Notes: generated by a model from the sequence alone, not told the origin. A DNA stretch of 64,000 bases from Solen grandis (GCA_021229015.1 CM037782.1:58835518-58899517), one strand, 5' to 3'. Positions 10,930-22,673 are shown, counted from the first letter of the stretch. Program-made: numbers and translations.

Positions 10930-11450
10930 ATGGGATATAATTCCTTAGACATATTTTAGGCATATTCTATAATACGATATAATTCCTTAGATATATTTTA
11001 GGCATATTTTATAATACGATATAATACCTTAGATATATTTTAGGCATATTATATAATACGATATAATTCCTTAGATATATTTTAGGCATATTATATAATA
11101 CGATATAATTCCTTAGATATATTTTAGGCATATTATATAATACGATATAATTCCTTAGATATATTTTAGGCATATTATACAATACGATATAATTCCTTAG
11201 ATATATTTTAGGCATATTATATAATACGATATAATACCTTAGATGTGGTTTGGGCATATTATATAATACGATATAATTCCTTAGATGTGGTTTGGGCATA
11301 TTATATAATACGATGTAATTCCTTAGATGTGTTTTAGACATATTATACAATACGATATAATTCCTTAGGTATGTTCTAAGCCTATTCTATAATAATCCTT
11401 ATATTCTATAATACGATATAATTCCTTAGATATGCTTTTATGCATATTGT
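10930..11450. repeat. Minisatellite, 42-bp unit, about 12 copies
   Basis: The unit runs ATAATTCCTTAGATATATTT then TAGGCATATTATATAATACG AT. The central copies are nearly identical; the right copies carry a TGTGGTTTGGG variant block and the edges are more diverged. The period is a multiple of three, so one minus-strand frame stays open for over 100 codons with a 14-residue repeat. I read that as a consequence of the period, not as a gene. Confidence 0.92.
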
Positions 11451-11809
11451 AATTCTAATGAAAATCGGTCCTACATGGCCAATGAATGTGGTTCTTATAT
11501 TATGTTTATCATTTTCTTTTCTTTGCAGCTTAGGGCGAGTCCCATAAATGTGACATTGTAGTTAACAAACACCATGATATACGTGTATATAATTTTGTAA
11601 ATATATGTACATTATTGTGAAGCTTACTTTAGGGGGATATTTCTTAAATAAACCAAAAAATATAATGTAAATAATATCCCCGGTTTATTCATGGGAGGCT
11701 ATCCGTGAGACAGTTATTCTTGTCATTCGAGATTTGTTTCCCTTGATATTATTTCGTAAGCGCCGGTGGACGTCTGGAATTTCAGTGGTTTTGGGCACCT
11801 TTGTCTACA

Positions 11810-12045
11810 TGAAACAGATACTAGTTATACTCCAATGTAGACAAATGGCATGATACCACAACCAGTCACATTATCTCGACACTGGAGTATCCAGAGCAAG
11901 TCGTGTGTGCAGAGTGCTAAACAGATTGGAGATATACGATTCTCAGTAACAAACGACTTTAGTATGTCGCAGCCGGGGATCGGACCCACAGCCTTCAGAT
12001 TGCATTTCGGACGTTAGAACCACTCGGCCACTGGGTCCGGTATTA
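11810..12045 (-). repeat. tRNA-derived SINE, reverse orientation
   Basis: Read on the minus strand: an A-box-like AGTGGCCGAGTGGTTCTAAC, then B box GTGGGTCCGATCCCCGGCTG, then a body including GTATCATGCCATTTGTCTAC and TCTGTTTCATG. This is the clearest tRNA-like head in the window. The 3' body differs from the copies at 21.3 and 22.1 kb, so more than one subfamily may be present. Confidence 0.75.
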
Positions 12046-12345
12046 CCGGTATCTAGTGTGGCTGGGAGTGACAATATACCACGTACTCCTTTGTGTCATT
12101 ACGTTTAGCTTGGATTAGAATCCCTGGTTGTAGTATCTATTATTTATATAACCTTGGAAGTACATTTATCTGCTGGGAGTGAAAAGTACAACAAAAACAC
12201 GTTGCCTTATTTGTTGGGAAATAATTATATCAGTGCCATTAACGACCTGGACAATGTCAAAACTCATTGATATTAATAAACCTTTAATATGCTCATAGAA
12301 TTATTTTTTTTTTGAAACAGGAATAGGTCTTTATATTACAAAATA

Positions 12346-12346
<1 letters not shown>

Positions 12347-12386
<40 letters not shown>

Positions 12387-12456
12387 ATGGACTAGGTCTA
12401 GAAATAAATTGTACATTCCCCGACCATCTAACAGAGAGAGAGAGAGAGAGAGAGAG
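12347..12456. repeat. (CA)n and (GA)n microsatellites
   Basis: About 19 CA dinucleotides (12347-12384), then unique sequence, then about 12 AG dinucleotides (12432-12456). Confidence 0.95.
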
Positions 12457-13307
12457 GTATAACAAGCATTCGGTCCCTCTCAGAAAAGAAAAAAAGTCAC
12501 GTTCCAAATATTTGTTAGCTTTCGGCCATGTAAATTTAATAATTACAGATAAAAGGTATGTTCTATATTTGTATAAACCTAAGCTATGCCAAAAAAGATA
12601 ATGTATTTATGAAGTAAATTGATTTTTAAATAGTTGGGGTTAATGATATTCAAACTGAGCGACGGGGACGGCGTATCCTGTTAGGCATATTGGCTTTATC
12701 AAAAAAAACAAGTTTATTTTAGAATTCTTATTAAAAAAAAAAAAAAAAGGCTATTACTCTATTACTCTTCCATATAAATATATCCGTCAGTATGCATCAA
12801 CATCATCATCTTTAGTGATCGCCTCGCTCTAATTTATAAGAGTATATTCGCGAACTGCTTACATTCTTTTCTGGGATGCAAGTTTTATATTTATGTCTTT
12901 AAAAAATATAAAAAATAATAAGTGTACTTTATCATGGTATCATACACGTTGAATGAAACATGTCACTCTGAAAATATGCTATAAAGATCGAAATATAGCC
13001 GGCCGAATTATCTAGAGAAGCTTTTGCTGATCAAGATGTTGCGATTTCTGCACGCTTTACTCGCCAACTTCGAAACTACCACAGAACTATTAAGAGTCTA
13101 GCTCTGCAAGCTGTGTTTTGTGTATTGGAAGATCAAAGAGAATATTAGTGTATTGTAATAACGTAGATTCGTGATTAATGATGGAAATATCGATGTTATT
13201 TTTGTCTCTTGACATAGAGTTTTTAGTTAATGAGTTAAAACTAGCACAAAAAGATCGCATTTTGTGTTAAAATGTTTGTTCGTTTATCGTGATTACATAG
13301 ACCCAAG
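12457..13307 (+). other. Upstream region of CACHD1 exon 1
   Basis: Holds the presumptive promoter and 5' UTR of the plus-strand gene. An in-frame TGA 18 bases before the ATG shows that exon 1 is not extended upstream in this frame. No convincing TATA box or initiator can be called from sequence, and no repeat family member was recognised in the last 800 bases, unlike the introns. The transcription start is unknown. Confidence 0.45.
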
Positions 13308-13634
13308 ATGGCGACGTGCACAGTAGGTCAGCCTTTTGATGTTCCTTTGTCAGTTTTGGCACTTGTTGTCTTGATTCTGACAAACTTCGTGAATTTATCA
13401 AACTCCGCATCCGATTGGCGTAACAATCAGATTAAAGGTGCAGGATTAAGTCTTAATGAATTGACCGACAGTGAAAGTTTGACCAAATTGTTTTCAAGTG
13501 ATGGGTATTTTACTGACACAAGACAAGAAGAAGTTACTTCATTCGGGGGAATTATTATACAAAATGAGGCACAAAAGTTGTCAGCTAACCTTCGATGGAT
13601 TAGTAATGAAGAAATTGGAGTTACCAAGATGCAG
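13308..13634 (+). CDS. CACHD1: CACHD1 exon 1: signal peptide, N-terminal extension, start of VWA_N
   Basis: Encodes residues 1-109 of a VWFA and cache domain-containing protein 1 orthologue, a large type I membrane protein related to calcium-channel alpha2delta subunits. In vertebrates CACHD1 modulates T-type calcium channels and interacts with Frizzled and LRP6 receptors. The start MATCTVGQPFDVPLS is preceded by AAG with G at +4 (good Kozak context) and by an in-frame TGA. Residues 15-28 (SVLALVVLILTNFV) form a signal-peptide core, with likely cleavage after SNSA (about residue 34). Residues 35-84 are a polar segment with no counterpart I recall in vertebrate CACHD1. Residues 85-109 (NEAQKLSANLRWISNEEIGV then TKMQ) match the family's first conserved block. 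The exon ends ATG CAG|GTAAGA, phase 0. Confidence 0.93.
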
Positions 13635-14057
13635 GTAAGATAACCCAACTGAAATTAATTATTTTGAATGTCTACATGAATGTTTCATTGTGTGACAAAA
13701 TACTTACTGAAGTTAATTCAAACTTTAGGCAAGTTGACAAAGTTTAGTAAAGTCTACTAAGGGGCATTCTGATTAGTAAGTCAAAACTCACATGCATGTA
13801 TAACTTAAGTTTAAAGTTTCGTATTAAAAAGGGATATTAAAAGAACAAGAAAATATATATAGAATTAAGACTTTATAAATGGAAGATAGATAAAATACAT
13901 TTTTTTTAATGATTTTGTATGACAACAAATGTCACTTACCAGTGTTCTTTTCATGCTGATTTCATTTTAGTCAAAGATACATTAAACTTTGATTTAAACT
14001 TATTTTAAAAATTGGGAAACAATTAAGTTTTCGCTATTTTATATACTAATCCCTCTC

Positions 14058-14105
14058 AAAGGTTCCTGGGTTGGACCAGTGCTTTAATGCGCCTTTGAAT
14101 GTAAT
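14058..14105 (-). repeat. SINE body fragment
   Basis: GGTTCCTGGGTTGGACCAGT and the following 20 bases match the body of the SINE at 1775-1910 and the one at 31155-31520. Confidence 0.5.
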
Positions 14106-14269
14106 GAAAAACATTGTAAACTTCTATGAATCAGACAAAAAGTATTGACTAATTTTTTTTACTACCTGTGGCTTTTTCACTGGGAAAGTTAGCATTATGA
14201 ATAAAAAGTTGGTAAGTTATAAGATAATGAACTTGTTTTAAATTAACGATAAAATTATCTTATTATTGG

Positions 14270-15113
14270 CAGGTTTTTTTTTTCTTAGCAAACTGACGCC
14301 GATAGTCGGCGTCTTCCCCTGGATAAAAATTCCCCATTGAAAACCACTTTTCCCCTTGTAAAGTATTAATTTTTTATCAAAAAGTAATTAAATGCTCAAT
14401 TTCTACTTTTAAAAATTTATTTCAACTTAAATCAGCGCTTTTTTAATGAGTTTTTGTTTATAAACTATGTACACACGATACCGAGTTATTGTCTGACAGT
14501 GTTACTAAAAATAGACATTCACGGCGTCCTAGCATTCGACGCTCGCTGTTTTGCGATAATGGGTACCAATTGTGACCCGGCATTAGGAACTGTGTATATA
14601 CGATAGCGGAAACCAGACAAGTGTTTATTTCCGTCGGTGTTTAATGTCATCATGTCCCACAACTGGAAAAATTACAATAAAAAAATAAAACTATCTGATT
14701 CTAAAGACACAAAACGAATAGATACATTTTTTAAGTCGGCGACTTCTGCAAGCTCCGAAAGTGAGCTAGGTAAGAAAGATGAAGACAAAATTGCAGATGA
14801 AAATAAACTCCTAAGTGAAACCGGAAGTGGGCCATATACGTCGTCCGACGTCGATGAACCAAAACAAACATGTACTATGAACTTATTGTTGATATGTTTA
14901 AGGACAGGAAACAAAGAGACATGCCTTTGTAGGCTAAATAGACCACTTATAAATGAAAGTAAAAAAGACAGTCAGTGGCATAAACTGTGTTTATTCATGC
15001 AAAATGAAGAATACATAATATACTGATTTTTCCCCAAATTTGTATTTTTCGCGTGATTTTTCCCCTTTTGACCAGCGTCCAGCGTCTTCCCCTGTTCCTA
15101 AAAAAAAAACCTG
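14270..15113 (+). mobile_element. hAT-like deletion derivative with 5-bp target duplication
   Basis: An 844-bp element between two ATTGG repeats (14265-14269, 15114-15118). Ends are CAGGTTTTTTTTTTCTTAG and CTAAAAAAAAAACCTG, inverted; both ends also carry GGCGTCTTCCCCTG / GCGTCTTCCCCTG in direct orientation. Inside, an open frame from the ATG at 14652 gives MSHNWKNYNKKIKLSDSKDT then KRIDTFFKSATSASSESE, resembling the N-terminal leader of hAT transposases of the zinc-finger MYM/TTF type (a lysine-rich stretch, then I-D-T-F-F-K). It loses any transposase similarity after about 80 residues and stops at 15026. The zinc finger, catalytic DDE domain and dimerisation region are absent, so it is non-autonomous. 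Confidence 0.75.
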
Positions 15114-16299
15114 ATTGGTGATATATGTCCTAGAAAGTTTTAAATCATCACATCATTTGATTTATAAAGTCACTAATTTCATTAAAATTCCATGATCCAT
15201 TAAATGCTTTTTTATTTGGAAAATAGTAATTATTGTGGAAAAATGTCAGTTTTTGGTTAGGGGAAATTAGCTTTTAAAGTTAAAAAAAATAACCTCAAAA
15301 AATCACTGATTGATCATAGAAATTGTATAGAAAATGTTTCTATTACTACATTGTTATTCAAGTTACATTGTGGTTTGAGATGTTCAAGTTCAGATTCTGT
15401 ATCCTAATGGTGTGTGCAGTAAATACAAGTATAAATTTACCACCAGATTTGAATTACAGACTTACTAAAAAAAGAAAAGAAATCAAATGCACTTGCCAAT
15501 TTCAAAACTCAGAGGGAACCCTGAATATACTGAAATAATAGTAGACTTACGGCATGGTTTTGGGTAAGCAACCAATGATTAGCATATTATCTGTAAATGA
15601 ACAAATTAAGCTCACCTAATTATGATCAGATGGTGTTATTTCTGCTGGTAGAATAACTTATTTCCTGTTCCTTTTTAATCTTACTATACTTTATGTAAAG
15701 CAAGCATTAATTTATGCTAAATTCCTCCTTTATATATTAAAAATATACAATATAGCATTAGTTCAGTCTTTAATATGGATAATTAGAATAAGGACACCAG
15801 TATACTATCAAATACTTGGTTTGATCAATGGCTTCAGTTGATTACCCTGCATTATTGCTAGTCATTAACATGTGGGTAAAAGTATGACAGGTACCTGGGT
15901 AAAAATAAATGGACTCATTTCTGTTGTGTATTTTCAGCTATAATTTTTCGTCAAATCAAAACCATTTAACAGCTGATGATCACTTCCTAACAATATCACT
16001 CAATAAAACTTTCAAGACAGTTTTCATGAAGCAAAACAAAAAGAACTCCTTTTTTTTTGCAAGCTATATTTACGATCAACATTTAACTAAATTTTTCATT
16101 GGTATCATTTGGATTTCAATTTATTGTGACACTGTGCCTTACTCTTTAAGTATTGTTACTTCATTTTCTTTGCAACCAACTGTTTGTTCCCCTAACATCC
16201 AAAATGAAATTAACTTGTATGTAGTAGTTATTAAGAGAAAAAGAGAAAAAGAAATAGCTTTACAAAATTAATGTTCAATAATGTTTAAATGATAATTGA

Positions 16300-16500
16300 T
16301 CTATTAATCGTACACACTTGAAATTTCTTAATTAATTTGCCATGACTTTGGAGACGGTTCTTTTCGGGCCAATTCTGTATCAGTTTATGAGTTTTTGTCC
16401 ATAAAGGCCTTGAGATAATCTTGCCGTCAAATATGTTTGAACCCACAACCTTTAGTTCCAAACATGTACTCTGCCACTGGACCAAAATGTCCTTTAAAAA
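16300..16500 (-). repeat. tRNA-derived SINE, reverse orientation
   Basis: Minus-strand head GGTCCAGTGGCAGAGTACAT, B-box-like GTTGTGGGTTCAAACATAT, then body. Left of the head on this strand is an A-rich stretch. Diverged from the other copies. Confidence 0.6.
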
Positions 16501-16929
16501 AAAATGAATAAAACAATCCTTCATCCTCCTCTCTGTTGTTGTTAAGTCATAGATCTGGAGGCATTAAGATGTTCCTTCTCATGGTAAATTATGTTTTTTA
16601 TGTTCAGTGTAATCAAAGGTGCCTTGTATCTCATCTCTGACCACTTTGAATGACTTGAAATAAACTGTGTTGTGATTACTATCAGGAACAAGACTAACAG
16701 CTGGAGATCTTGGATAGGCAACATGAAACAGCCCGAGGTCAAAATGAAGGGAAATATATTAAGAAACAGGTGTTTTCAGGTCTTTATTTTTTTTTAGATG
16801 ATGTCTAAGGGGATTAATACCATATTTTGGGGGAAATTTAGATATTTTCTTTATGTTTGGGGGGTTAAATAAAAAAATTTGGGAAAACTGCAAGACATTT
16901 TCAGAGGAGATTTCAAAGATGCCTATAAA

Positions 16930-17106
16930 ATTTTACTTGTTCTTTATATTTGACTCTACCATTAGTTGTTTATATATGATGGGGTTGCTTGCTGAACAAA
17001 GATTTATTGTCTGAATAGGAAACAGTGCACAGATGTATAGGCTGATCTTGGTCCGCACTGGTTGCTAAATTAAGGCAGTCACAAGTACCCACAACATTTA
17101 AAGGGT
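16930..17106 (-). mobile_element. TTAA MITE, second family (diverged)
   Basis: Shares ACTTGTTCTTTATATTTGAC, ATTAGTTGTTTATA, GGTTGCTTGCTGAA, GGCTGATCTTGGTC and GCACTGGTTGCTAA blocks with the better copies at 24859 and 29430. The right end is AAAGGGTTAG; the left end is unclear. Confidence 0.65.
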
Positions 17107-17485
17107 TAGCCTAAGGGTTGATAATGTCAGATATTTGATTTTATCACATTTTGATTGTAGGAATCTGAAAATGACATGAAAATTGAAACAAATTCACACA
17201 CTTAAAATTAAGAATTTGATATAAACTTTATAATTATTAATTAAGATTACATTTACATTTGCTAGTTGGGGAACAGGTGGTGTGGAGAACAAATAAATTT
17301 TAATTTTGTGATATATATGCTCTCAAACACAAGAGAGCTAAAAAGCATTGATGATATAAGTTTAAACTATTAAGATGGCATAAAGTTTCTTAAAGGTTGA
17401 TCAGGATTTATAGTGGTTGAACGTAGGGATGAGTACTGCAAGAACTTTTGCATCCCTATATGCTAGGAGCATATCACAATAAGTA

Positions 17486-18667
17486 CAGTGAAGCCTCGGA
17501 AAACCAGATCCCCAGAATACCGCAATTCCCGGAATACCGAACTTTCATGCTGGTCCTGTTTTTTGTCCTTCTTATTTTCATGTTTTTAAAGTCCCAGAAT
17601 ACCGGAACCTCGGAATTCCAAAATCCGAACGATTATCCTGTCCCAAAATGCACTTAAACTACATAAAATTACCCGAAAAAACCAAACTGCCGAAAGTTGT
17701 TCACATGTTCACTAATCGAGTGTCCAGCGTGTCAAACTGGTATAAAATGGCACATTGTGTACTGTCAGTAATTTGTGTATACAAGCTGCACTAAGGTGTC
17801 AGCAGAATAACTTCGCACTTGCCGTAACAAAGGGCAAATTTCAAACAGGTTAACACAATTCTGTTTTTGACGGTATGTTTTATTGCAAGGGTTTACTGTA
17901 ATCAATAGGAATGTGAAAACGAGGTGCAATAATTAGAAACGACGATTATAAAAGGTTAAATCCTTTAATGATGGACATCATTTGGTCTTAACGGTTTCGC
18001 TGGCGGAATTTAATTACGTAAGTGAAGTTAAATGTGTTAATAAGAATTTGTTTGGTTTCAGATTAATTTATTTGAACTTTAAAGATGCACCGCATGCGAA
18101 AAATAATTGATGTTACTCGCTACGTTTTTCCCTTTGTAAATAAAATGTGTTTAAGGTAGATCTAATTATTGAGTTATCATCACAATATATTCAACGATTT
18201 TTAATTTTTAAAACATTCTTTGGTACCGTAACATTTGCTAAAGCAATCATGACCGAACCCTCTAGTAAACATCGACGGGTTGAATTAACTCTAGAAGATA
18301 AAGTTAAACTTTTGAAAGAATCAGAGTCCATTCCTAAGCCTACGTTAAAAAATAATAAAGGTAAAAAATGAATAATGTGTTGAAATAAATGAAAGTGGAA
18401 ATTTATGTTTATTTGTTTATTCTTTTAAGATTACTAAAAAATATTTATACAGTAATAATAAAATGAAACAAACACAATGAACACACAAACTAAGTGAGTG
18501 AGTGATTGAGTGGGTGATGGAGATAGTGAGTGAGTAAATTAATACACTGCAACACTGTATATGTACACTGTACTCATATTTGAAAGAAACCCCACAAAAC
18601 CGAACACCTCAGAAAACCGAACTTTTCACCCGGTCCCGAGGGGGTTCGGTATTCCGAGGTTCCACTG
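17486..18667 (+). mobile_element. pogo/Tigger-like transposon remnant with truncated transposase start
   Basis: A 1,182-bp element flanked by TA on both sides (17484-17485, 18668-18669). The left end is CAGTGAAGCCTCGGAAAACC; the right end read inward is CAGTGGAACCTCGGAATACC. Further subterminal repeats of the CCGGAATACCGAAC type occur at both ends. An open frame includes, from the ATG at 18249, MTEPSSKHRRVELTLEDKVK then LLKESESIPKPTLKNNKGKK. This matches the beginning of the CENP-B-type N-terminal helix-turn-helix of Tigger transposases (basic residues, then L-T-L-E-D-K-V-K-L-L). It ends within that first DNA-binding motif. The rest of the transposase, including the DDD catalytic core, is missing, so this is an internally deleted, non-autonomous copy. 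TA target and CAGT termini fit the Tc1/mariner-pogo group. Confidence 0.85.
18482..18540. repeat. GTGAGTGAG-type simple repeat
   Basis: Degenerate GAGTGAGTGATTGAGTGGGT run inside the pogo-like element. Confidence 0.7.
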
Positions 18668-19992
18668 TATCATGATATTTCATGGCTATTTATTATTTAA
18701 CCAAAGTTCCTGTATTTTGTGAAATTAACGTTGAACATAAACGGTATAAAATAGGATAGGATAAAAAAAAGAATAGAAAAAAATCAGAAGTTCCAGTTAT
18801 TGCTTTCAGTTTAATGAATGTGTGTACTTAAAACGTTGAAAAACTCAGAAAAGTGAAAATGATGAATGATGTGATTCTAAAATTTAAAATGATGGTGATC
18901 AAGTTCCAACAACACATCCATATCATGTATTGTGCCCGACTAGAATTACGATATACCAATATATCGGTTATACCGTTGCATCCCTAGTTGAATGATGCCC
19001 AGTGTTCTAGATAGGATTCTAAAAACTGGATTCTTGATTTGCCAAAATAATTGGTGTCTTCCTGTATTAGTCATATTATTATGAGAAGTAATGAGTATTC
19101 TGAAAAAAGGAATAATTTTTTTAAAAAAAATGGGGTTCATTAAGTTTGATTAACCGTGTTCTCAAAAGTTTAGGCTTGAGTCGGAGTATTATAACTAGGA
19201 CTCCGATTTAGGTCAAGATTTAGTGAGAACCTTTATTATATTAGATCATCTACATATGTAAATATTGTGTTCTGCAAAAGTGGTGTCAGATATTTTTCAC
19301 TCCAGTGAAATTTCAGTTTGCTGTAGTGCCTCTATTCATGGTTCAAAATGAAAAAAAAAAAGATAAAAAAGTCAGAAGAATAAAAAAATATGATTAGAAT
19401 TCAGGAAATGAAGGAAAGTGCCGTTAGTGTATATACAAGACCTGAAAGCAATTAGGTTGACATTTTAACATCAGCTCTTGATTCAGAGAGATTAAAGAAA
19501 AAGATCACACACAAAAAGTGAATAAAAAATCTGTAGAACATGCCATGCACCATGTTTGCAGTCTCCTATTTGCATTTTATCTAGATGAACTTGCGCTCTA
19601 CTCTGTTATTAGGCACACATGTTTTTAATGAGCGGTATAAACTGATGTGGAGGAGGTATCAAACACACACGTATCCCAGAGAACCGTTTTTTATGAGGGT
19701 GAGATCAAATATATTTACATAAACAAGTTCCCCCCATTGATCTGGATCATAGGTGGGTTAAGGTCCTTTAGTAGTGTGTCCTTAATCACACACAAGTAGA
19801 CAACAGGCCGCAGCTAATTAGCCAGGTTTGGTGCTCTGCGTTTCAGATCAGGTGTACAAATATAACCTTCTATAGTTTTTTTTTTATGGTTTTATCCAAA
19901 GTTCAATTTTTTTTTTCAAAAAGTAAGACACATGTATAAATGTACTTTATCAATTGGAATAGGAGATGTTATATACAAACATATATTTAAAT

Positions 19993-20028
19993 AGAGAGAG
20001 AGGTGGGGGAGAGAGAGAGAGAGAGAGG
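19993..20028. repeat. (GA)n microsatellite
   Basis: GA repeats interrupted by GGTGGGG. Confidence 0.9.
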
Positions 20029-21311
20029 AAAACATAAGCATTAAGTTAATATTTAAGGTTTTATTTCTTTTTCCTTTTCATTTATCCGGTTTTGAAAATG
20101 CTAAGAATTAGAAACATAAATGATTAGTCCAAAACTGAACACCAGGAAATGGTTATCGGATAGGGGTTTAACAAGAATTCTGAATACTGGACTCCATGAC
20201 AACGAAATTCTGCCAGGATGTCCTCAGGATCAAGTATTTAAATAGGAGCAACACAGAAAATGAGAAGTCTTTTTCAGAAAAAAACAAAAACTAGTCTAAT
20301 TTAAGTCAACTGCATAATATTATGGGCTAGTTTAAGAACCCAGGTTACACTAAGATATATCCCTTATTATGGAAAATGATATGCTGATTTTCTCAGAATA
20401 TAATTTTTAAACAATAATTATATTATTCCCAAATAAACAGGATTTTCATTAGTAAATTTAACAGGAAATTTAAAAAACAAACAACAGATTTGATCGGGGT
20501 CAAGTGGGATTTTGGACGTTCACATTTTCAAATGTTGTAGAATCACAACTGATTTTCCTGTGATTTTAGCCAAAGATTTTGATCAGCATTTGGTTATTAA
20601 TGAAAACCCTAATACAGCTGCAAAATCCTAAAATATGATGAATAACAAGAATGCTAAGTGTTGAAGAAGTCTTATCATTATGTAACAAAATGGTTGTATT
20701 ATTGCAGTATTCTCACCCTCTCAGGCGTTGGAATGCTGATCTTGAAATAATAGATTTCTGACTCTTTCATCTGAATTGTTATTGTTTATCACTCTGATAC
20801 AACTTCATTTTACATCATTTTATCATGTTGTGGTCTCCTTTCAATGTTGTAAGTCATAGTTTCCAATGAGTTAAACTGCTATGAACATAAGTTAGGAAGT
20901 CTTTATTTAAAGTGGATATCATATTTGGTAAAAAAACAATCTTCCATATTATGGTCCACATAAATGAAACATTATTTGGAACATGCACAATGAAACAACA
21001 ACATATGAAGTAACTGACAGGAAGATGAAAAAAAAACCTGATCAGCCTGCAGTTTGACTAATGTCATGTCCTTTCTTCCTTCTTTATTAGGGGCCATTCA
21101 TATAGGCATATTCTCTGCTTAGATTTTCTTTTTGTTCATGGAATTTTCCCAGTAACTTGCTCTTTACCCTAGGGCTTTTCTAAAGAAAATGACACTTTTC
21201 CTTCCCAAACTTTAGTTTTAAGGCTCCTTCCCCATCACAGAGAAAAAGGTCTGAATATGGTTTTGGACTTTCATTTCTTCATATATATAACTCTTGTACA
21301 ATAACCATGAA

Positions 21312-21546
21312 CAGACCCATTGGCCATCCGAGTGGTTGGAGCATCCGCCTCGAGAGTGGGAGGTTGTGGGTTTGTGTCAGGATAATGTGACGGGTAAGGT
21401 ATCCTGCCACATGTCTACAGCGTGATACTGCAGTGTAGCAGCACTACATCTGTCTCAAGTAGACATAATATTATAGTCTCCAAATGAAAGAATTACTGTC
21501 GACAGGATGTTCAACCCAATAAACAGCAAACATACACAAACAATAA
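21312..21546 (+). repeat. tRNA-derived SINE, near full length
   Basis: The head GGCCATCCGAGTGGTTGGAG carries an A-box-like segment; the B-box position (GGTTGTGGGTTTGTGTCAGG) is degraded. The body includes ATCCTGCCACATGTCTACAG, GCAGCACTACATCTGTCTCA and AGTAGACATA, then TTCAACCCAATAAACAGCAA and an A/C-rich tail. The same body and tail recur in the copy 0.8 kb downstream and at 58683-58825. Confidence 0.75.
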
Positions 21547-22124
21547 GTAATCATGATAAAACATTCAGTATGAAAAATAGGAGTTTCTCTTTCGTGCCGT
21601 TTCAAATACACGAGAAAAATGTCACATCAGGTATAACAGAAGATGCTCAGTTAAGATGCAGGTGGTGAAACTCAAAAACTATAAATCAGAAGACGGGCAA
21701 AATATTTGTCAATAACCAGAGTCGTGTGTATCATATAATACACTTAACTTACAAGCCTTCTGCATGTTAAATACTTGTTGTTTCATACCTTTGTATCTTC
21801 AGGCCTCAAACAAATTAACAGTAAAAGTCCAATTTGAAGTTGTAAAGGTGTATTTAATAGATGTTAATGGTTGAAGATGAATTAATTATATGATAATGGT
21901 GTTAAAATTGTTGAGAAACAACAGTAATGTCAAGAATTCTCATGGTGTTGATTTGCTTTATTTTTATTACTTACTTTTTCACGCGAGTCTAACACATTTA
22001 TTACAAAGAGCTGTCAAAATGAAACATGATAAAAATACTTGCAAGGACATTATAATTATTTGTTCTTTTAATTTAACAATTGAATTCACAGTTTTTCAAA
22101 GGTTAAAACGAAGAGACGCCTGAG

Positions 22125-22673
22125 TCCTGATGGCCGAGTGGTTAGAGCGTCTATGCTTGAATTGGGAAGTGGGTTTAACCCTTTCCCTCATAGAGGATAC
22201 CATGAAAAGACCTATGCGAACAGCATAAAACCAGATCAGCCTTCGAGTAACTCGCAGGCTGATCAGGTTTTATGCTGTTCGCTGCTCCTCAGTGGTCTGG
22301 AAATGAGGATTTTGTAATTAAATTTGGTAAGGTTTAACTGTGGTTTTCTGCAGATCAGGCTTTATGTGGTACCTATTGAGTGCGTCAAAATGAGTCTGTA
22401 TGAGAGAAAGGGTTAACCCCCGACCATGACAAATCAAAGTCGTAAAAAATGGTACTTGTATGGTGTGCTCAGCTTATAAGGGTAGTCAAGTTCCACTTTA
22501 ATACAGGATGGCCATATGTCAAGGTAATCTTGACTTAATGTGCTATAATGCCACATGTCTACAGCACGATACTTCAGTGTGGCAGCACTATATCTGTCTC
22601 AAGTAGATATTGTCTACAAAAGAAAGAAATATTGTTGGCAGGATACTAAACCCAACAAACAAACAATAAAAAC
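22125..22673 (+). repeat. tRNA-derived SINE split by a 234-bp MITE
   Basis: The head is TGATGGCCGAGTGGTTAGAG (a good A box). The sequence then reaches GGGAAGTGGGTTTAA, is interrupted by the MITE (22179-22412), and resumes after a duplicated TTAA with CCCCCGACCATGAC. Removing the MITE and one TTAA restores a continuous B-box region. The body continues with ATGCCACATGTCTACAGCAC, GCAGCACTATATCTGTCTCA and a tail ending CCCAACAAACAAACAATAAA. Confidence 0.85.
22179..22412 (+). mobile_element. 234-bp TTAA hairpin MITE, copy 1 (inside a SINE)
   Basis: Termini CCCTTTCCCTCATA and TATGAGAGAAAGGG, flanked by TTAA on both sides. About 40 bases in lies a hairpin: GCGAACAGCATAAAACCAGA pairs with a downstream segment reading back as GCGAACAGCATAAAACCTGA. 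Here the left stem has CTTCGAGT where other copies have CTGCGAGT. TTAA target and CCC termini fit the piggyBac superfamily. Confidence 0.92.

Noticed and set aside
11009..11350. Minus-strand repetitive 113-codon frame
   Set aside because: Produced by the 42-bp minisatellite period; no start context or homology.
10930..11450. CRISPR-like regular repeats
   Set aside because: Units are contiguous with no unique spacers, and the genome is eukaryotic; it is a minisatellite.
22125..22180. Possible tRNA gene (TGATGGCCGAGTGGTTAGAG)
   Set aside because: The head is tRNA-like, but it leads into a SINE body shared by other copies and is interrupted by a MITE.
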